Assembly (NCBI RefSeq): GCF_034674885.1
Contig: NZ_JAUCDS010000002.1
Span: forward strand, 186,001-250,000
DNA from: Castellaniella sp034674885
Lineage (GTDB): Bacteria; Pseudomonadota; Gammaproteobacteria; Burkholderiales; Burkholderiaceae_B
Direction of reading: 5' to 3'
Length of the DNA stretch: 64,000 nt
This document shows positions 61,531 through 64,000 of the stretch, in pieces; within the stretch, counting starts at the first letter, position 1; each line of letters starts with the position of its first letter. The notes below the pieces were generated by a model. The model was not told where the DNA came from. It searched no databases and saw only the letters and a program-made list of their open reading frames with translations. Position numbers and translations under genes: made by a program.

Positions 61531-62907
61531 ATGCAGATCGATTCCACCCTGAGCGCCCTGAACGCGCTGTCGCCCCTGGACGGGCGCTATGCGGCAAAAG
61601 CCGATTCCTTGCGGCCCTTTTTGTCGGAAGCCGGTTTCATGGCGCATCGCGTCGAGGTCGAGATTGCCTGGCTGATCGGCCTGTCGGATGCCGGCCTGCC
61701 CGAACTGTCCGCTTTTTCGCCGGCCGCACGGGCGCGCTTGCAGGCCCTGGTGCGCAATTTCTCCGAGGCCGACGCAGCCCGCATCAAGGCCATCGAACGC
61801 ACCACCAATCACGACGTCAAAGCCGTGGAATACTGGCTGAAGGAACAGGTGGCCGACGATGCGGAATTGTCGCAGGCGGCGGAATTCATCCATTTTTCCT
61901 GCACCTCGGAAGACATCAACAACACCTCGCATGCGCTGATGCTGGGTCGGGCGCGTTCGCAGGCCGTCGTGCCGACGCTGGAATCGGTCGTGGCGCGGCT
62001 GCGCGAGCTGGCCCATCAGCATGCGGATCAGCCCCTGCTGTCGCGCACGCACGGCCAGCCGGCCACCCCCAGCACCATGGGCAAGGAATTCGCCAACGTG
62101 GTGGCCCGCCTGGATCGCGCCCTGGACGCCATCCGCGCCGTCCAGCCCCTGGCCAAAATGAATGGCGCCACCGGCAATTACAACGCGCACCTGGCCGCCT
62201 ACCCGGACATCGACTGGCCCGCTTTTTCCGGCGGGGTGCTGGGCGGCCTGGGCCTGACCCAGAATCCGTATTCGATCCAGATCGAGCCGCATGATTGGAT
62301 GGCTGCGCTGTTCGACGCCATCGCCCGCGCCAACACCATCCTGCTGGATCTGAACCGGGACGTCTGGGGCTACATTGCGCTGGGCTACTTCAAGCAGCGC
62401 CTGAAGGACGGCGAGGTCGGTTCGTCCACCATGCCGCACAAGGTCAATCCCATCGACTTCGAGAATTCCGAAGGCAACCTGGGCCTGGCCAACGCCATGC
62501 TGCGTCATCTGTCGGAAAAGCTGCCGGTCTCGCGTTGGCAGCGCGACCTGACTGATTCCACCGTGCTGCGCAACCTGGGCGTCGCCCTGGGCTACAGCCT
62601 GGTGGCCTACGACGCCTGCCTGCGCGGCCTGGGCAAACTGGAACTGAACGCCGCCGCCATCGATGCCGACATCGACGCCTGCTGGGAAATCCTGGCGGAA
62701 CCCGTGCAGACCGTCATGCGCCGCTACGGCCTGCCGCAGCCCTATGAACAGCTCAAGGCCCTGACGCGCGGCAAGGGCATCACCCAGGATGCTCTGCGCG
62801 AATTCATCACCGGCCTGGATCTGCCGGCGGAACCCAAGGCCCGCCTGCTGGCCATGACGCCGCGCAGCTACATCGGCCTGGCCGCCCAGCTGGCCCGGGC
62901 GATCTGA
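61531..62907 (+). CDS. purB: Adenylosuccinate lyase
   Basis: 458 residues from ATG 61531 (a TTG at 61522 is also in frame; no clear ribosome site for either). It acts twice in purine synthesis, on SAICAR and adenylosuccinate. Seen: ALSPLDGRYAAKA near 13, TNHDVKAVEYWL near 88, FIHFSCTSEDINNTSHALML near 116, LLSRTHGQPATPSTMGKE near 165 with the catalytic His, and the signature SSTMPHKVNPIDFENSEGNLG near 293. Confidence 0.96.
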   Translation: MQIDSTLSALNALSPLDGRYAAKADSLRPFLSEAGFMAHRVEVEIAWLIGLSDAGLPELSAFSPAARARLQALVRNFSEADAARIKAIERTTNHDVKAVEYWLKEQVADDAELSQAAEFIHFSCTSEDINNTSHALMLGRARSQAVVPTLESVVARLRELAHQHADQPLLSRTHGQPATPSTMGKEFANVVARLDRALDAIRAVQPLAKMNGATGNYNAHLAAYPDIDWPAFSGGVLGGLGLTQNPYSIQIEPHDWMAALFDAIARANTILLDLNRDVWGYIALGYFKQRLKDGEVGSSTMPHKVNPIDFENSEGNLGLANAMLRHLSEKLPVSRWQRDLTDSTVLRNLGVALGYSLVAYDACLRGLGKLELNAAAIDADIDACWEILAEPVQTVMRRYGLPQPYEQLKALTRGKGITQDALREFITGLDLPAEPKARLLAMTPRSYIGLAAQLARAI

Positions 62908-62980
62908 TCGCATGGATCCGATGGCATCTCTCCGGTTCGCCGGACATGTCATCGCCGATCCGGGGCCGTGCTACGGATTT

Positions 62981-63009
62981 TTGCGCCACATCGGAAATGG
63001 GTGTATAGT
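62981..63009 (+). promoter_or_regulatory. Promoter of tRNA-Lys
   Basis: TTGCGC (62981-62986), 17-base spacer, TATAGT (63004-63009), 24 bases before the mature tRNA. Confidence 0.7.
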
Positions 63010-63033
63010 TTCGTTCTTCGCGAAATACGCGAT

Positions 63034-63109
63034 GGGCAGTTAGCTCAGTTGGTAGAGCAGCGGACTCTTAATCCGTCGGTCCAGGGTTCGAGTCCCTGAC
63101 TGCCCACCA
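63034..63109 (+). tRNA. tRNA-Lys (anticodon CTT)
   Basis: 76 bases with encoded CCA. Acceptor gggcagt pairs with actgccc. The D arm is gctcagttggtagagc. The anticodon stem gcgga/tccgt encloses the loop ctcttaa, so the anticodon is CTT (codon AAG). The T arm ccagg-gttcgag-tccctg is standard. A terminator follows within 10 bases. Confidence 0.97.
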
Positions 63110-63118
63110 GAAATATCA

Positions 63119-63151
63119 AGGACTTAGAAGAGATTCTAGGTCCTTTTTTTT
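63119..63151 (+). terminator. Terminator after tRNA-Lys
   Basis: aggacttaga (63119-63128) pairs with tctaggtcct (63135-63144, one G-U), followed by eight T. The tRNA end plus this block is also a common integration target in this bacterial group. Confidence 0.85.
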
Positions 63152-63188
63152 GCCCGTATTAGACGCGATATTAGACACTGTCAAATAT

Positions 63189-63616
63189 TCAGTGGTTTTG
63201 ATCGGCGGTTTCAAGCGCCGATTTTTCGGTCGTTCGAGGCCACGGACCCTTCTGATCTTCCGTGAGGATGTCTTTGGGTTGGATGGTGGTGATCAGGTCG
63301 TTGACCGACTTTTTGCCGGACTCGATTGCTGCCTTCCATCCGGGCGATTTCTTGGCGAATGCCTCATCGGAAAGAGGCTTGGGTGCCGCCTTGCCGGGCG
63401 CCTTTAGCAGCAGAACCTCTCTGGCATCTATGATGACGGAAGGCGGTCGGCTGAGGTTTGCCTTCTGCTCGGTTGAATCGCCTGCGCAGTTCAGTCGGAC
63501 ACGTCGTACGGAACGTCCGCCGCCACGGCGCTTCCGATGGCGATGAGAACCAGGCCAACCCACGCCACGTGCCATTCGTCGCCGTCGTATCGGGGCAGCC
63601 GGTATGGTTCGTCTGT
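63189..63616 (-). pseudogene. Decayed, probably phage-derived fragments after tRNA-Lys
   Basis: No intact gene fits 63152-63784. Two minus-strand pieces look protein-like. One (63492-63616) reads DEPYRLPRYDGDEWHVAWVG then LVLIAIGSAV, a short membrane-helix protein end without a start codon in its frame. The other (about 63189-63470, different frame) contains SDEAFAKKSPGWKAAIESGK and VNDLITTIQPKDILTEDQK, which reminds me of the C-terminal tail of phage RecT-type recombinases. Both assignments are tentative. Position next to a tRNA fits a remnant of an integrated element. Confidence 0.35.
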
Positions 63617-63754
63617 TCATGTCGAGCATCTTTCGTCGGGTGGTGGCGGAAATTGAGGGGCGGCCCTCTGGTCCTCGCCTGTGGGGGGGCAGGCAGCGGG
63701 CGGAACGGAATTGGTGTAAACCATGCTTGGCTTGATTTTTTTCCTATGAGAAAA

Positions 63755-63770
63755 TTTTCCAATCGGAAAA
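63755..63770. promoter_or_regulatory. Short inverted repeat before the last gene
   Basis: ttttcc (63755-63760), aatc, ggaaaa (63765-63770), in an AT-rich patch 15 bases before the oxidoreductase start. Possible operator. Confidence 0.3.
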
Positions 63771-63784
63771 AATGGATCAAGGCA

Positions 63785-64000
63785 ATGAGCGGCACAGTGT
63801 TCGATTTCGCGGTGATCGGGGCGGGGATGGCGGGAGCGTCCGTCGCGTACCAGCTGGCCCAGGAAGGCGCGTCCGTGGTGGTGCTGGAGCGTGAATCGCA
63901 GCCGGGCTATCACTCCACGGGCCGTTCGGCGGCCATGTTCATGGAAAGCTATGGCACGGAGCAGATTCGCGCCCTGACGCGGGCCAGCCGTGCGTTCTTC
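63785..64000 (+). CDS. FAD-dependent oxidoreductase (DadA/glycine oxidase type), 5' part
   Basis: 72 residues before the window ends, from ATG 63785; an in-frame ATG at 63746 would add 13 residues rich in Lys. N-terminal FAD-binding fold: FAVIGAGMAGASVAYQLAQEG then ASVVVLERE (GxGxxG and terminal Glu). GYHSTGRSAAMFMESYG is typical of D-amino-acid dehydrogenase-like oxidoreductases. Substrate cannot be named from the fragment. Confidence 0.8.
   Translation, partial: MSGTVFDFAVIGAGMAGASVAYQLAQEGASVVVLERESQPGYHSTGRSAAMFMESYGTEQIRALTRASRAFF

Overview
The window is chromosomal DNA of a GC-rich betaproteobacterium, most likely an Alcaligenaceae member close to Bordetella or Castellaniella. This is an inference from gene order (hisC-tyrA-aroA-cmk-rpsA-ihfB; lapA-lapB-rfaE1-hldD), protein sequences and the mix of denitrification and ectoine genes. 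No rRNA, CRISPR array, insertion sequence or replication origin was seen. One tRNA gene is present.

Layout. 1-9112: aromatic amino-acid synthesis (hisC end, tyrA, aroA), cmk, rpsA, ihfB, then lapAB and LPS heptose genes. 9243-16178: a ComEA-like protein, a DUF3313 lipoprotein and a three-part RND efflux system. 16278-25528: cysM, mltB, a deacetylase-family gene, etfBA, an acyl-CoA dehydrogenase, a peroxiredoxin with a long inverted repeat in its leader, a small membrane protein behind a LexA-like box, rplS and a NUDIX gene. 25522-36411: housekeeping genes (rsgA, M48 peptidase, orn, acpS, nagZ, uvrC, pgsA), a symporter, queF and aceA.

36606-45567 is a respiratory block. It holds a ccoI-like gene reduced to its membrane part, ccoS, ccoNOQP, ccoG, a short FixH-like gene, fnr and a copper nitrite reductase with an extra N-terminal cupredoxin domain. 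Two FNR-type sites lie in front of the ccoI remnant and ccoN, so low oxygen probably switches on the high-affinity oxidase.

45658-52822 is an osmoprotection block. A MarR regulator (ectR) is the first gene of an ectABCD run that makes ectoine and hydroxyectoine. Facing it is an ehuBCDA-type uptake system. ectR has a near-consensus promoter overlapped by a perfect palindrome, which suggests autoregulation of the whole operon.

52917-60632: aroG is preceded by what looks like a complete transcription attenuator, with a Phe/Tyr-rich leader peptide, an antiterminator and a terminator. It is followed by an FAD-linked oxidase, glcDEF (glycolate oxidase) and mnmA. The window ends with a GST, purB, tRNA-Lys(CTT), a decayed probably phage-derived stretch, and the start of a FAD-dependent oxidoreductase.

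The most notable items are the aroG attenuator, the ATPase-less CcoI, the candidate SOS-induced small membrane protein, the hairpin leader of the peroxiredoxin and the three-domain NirK.
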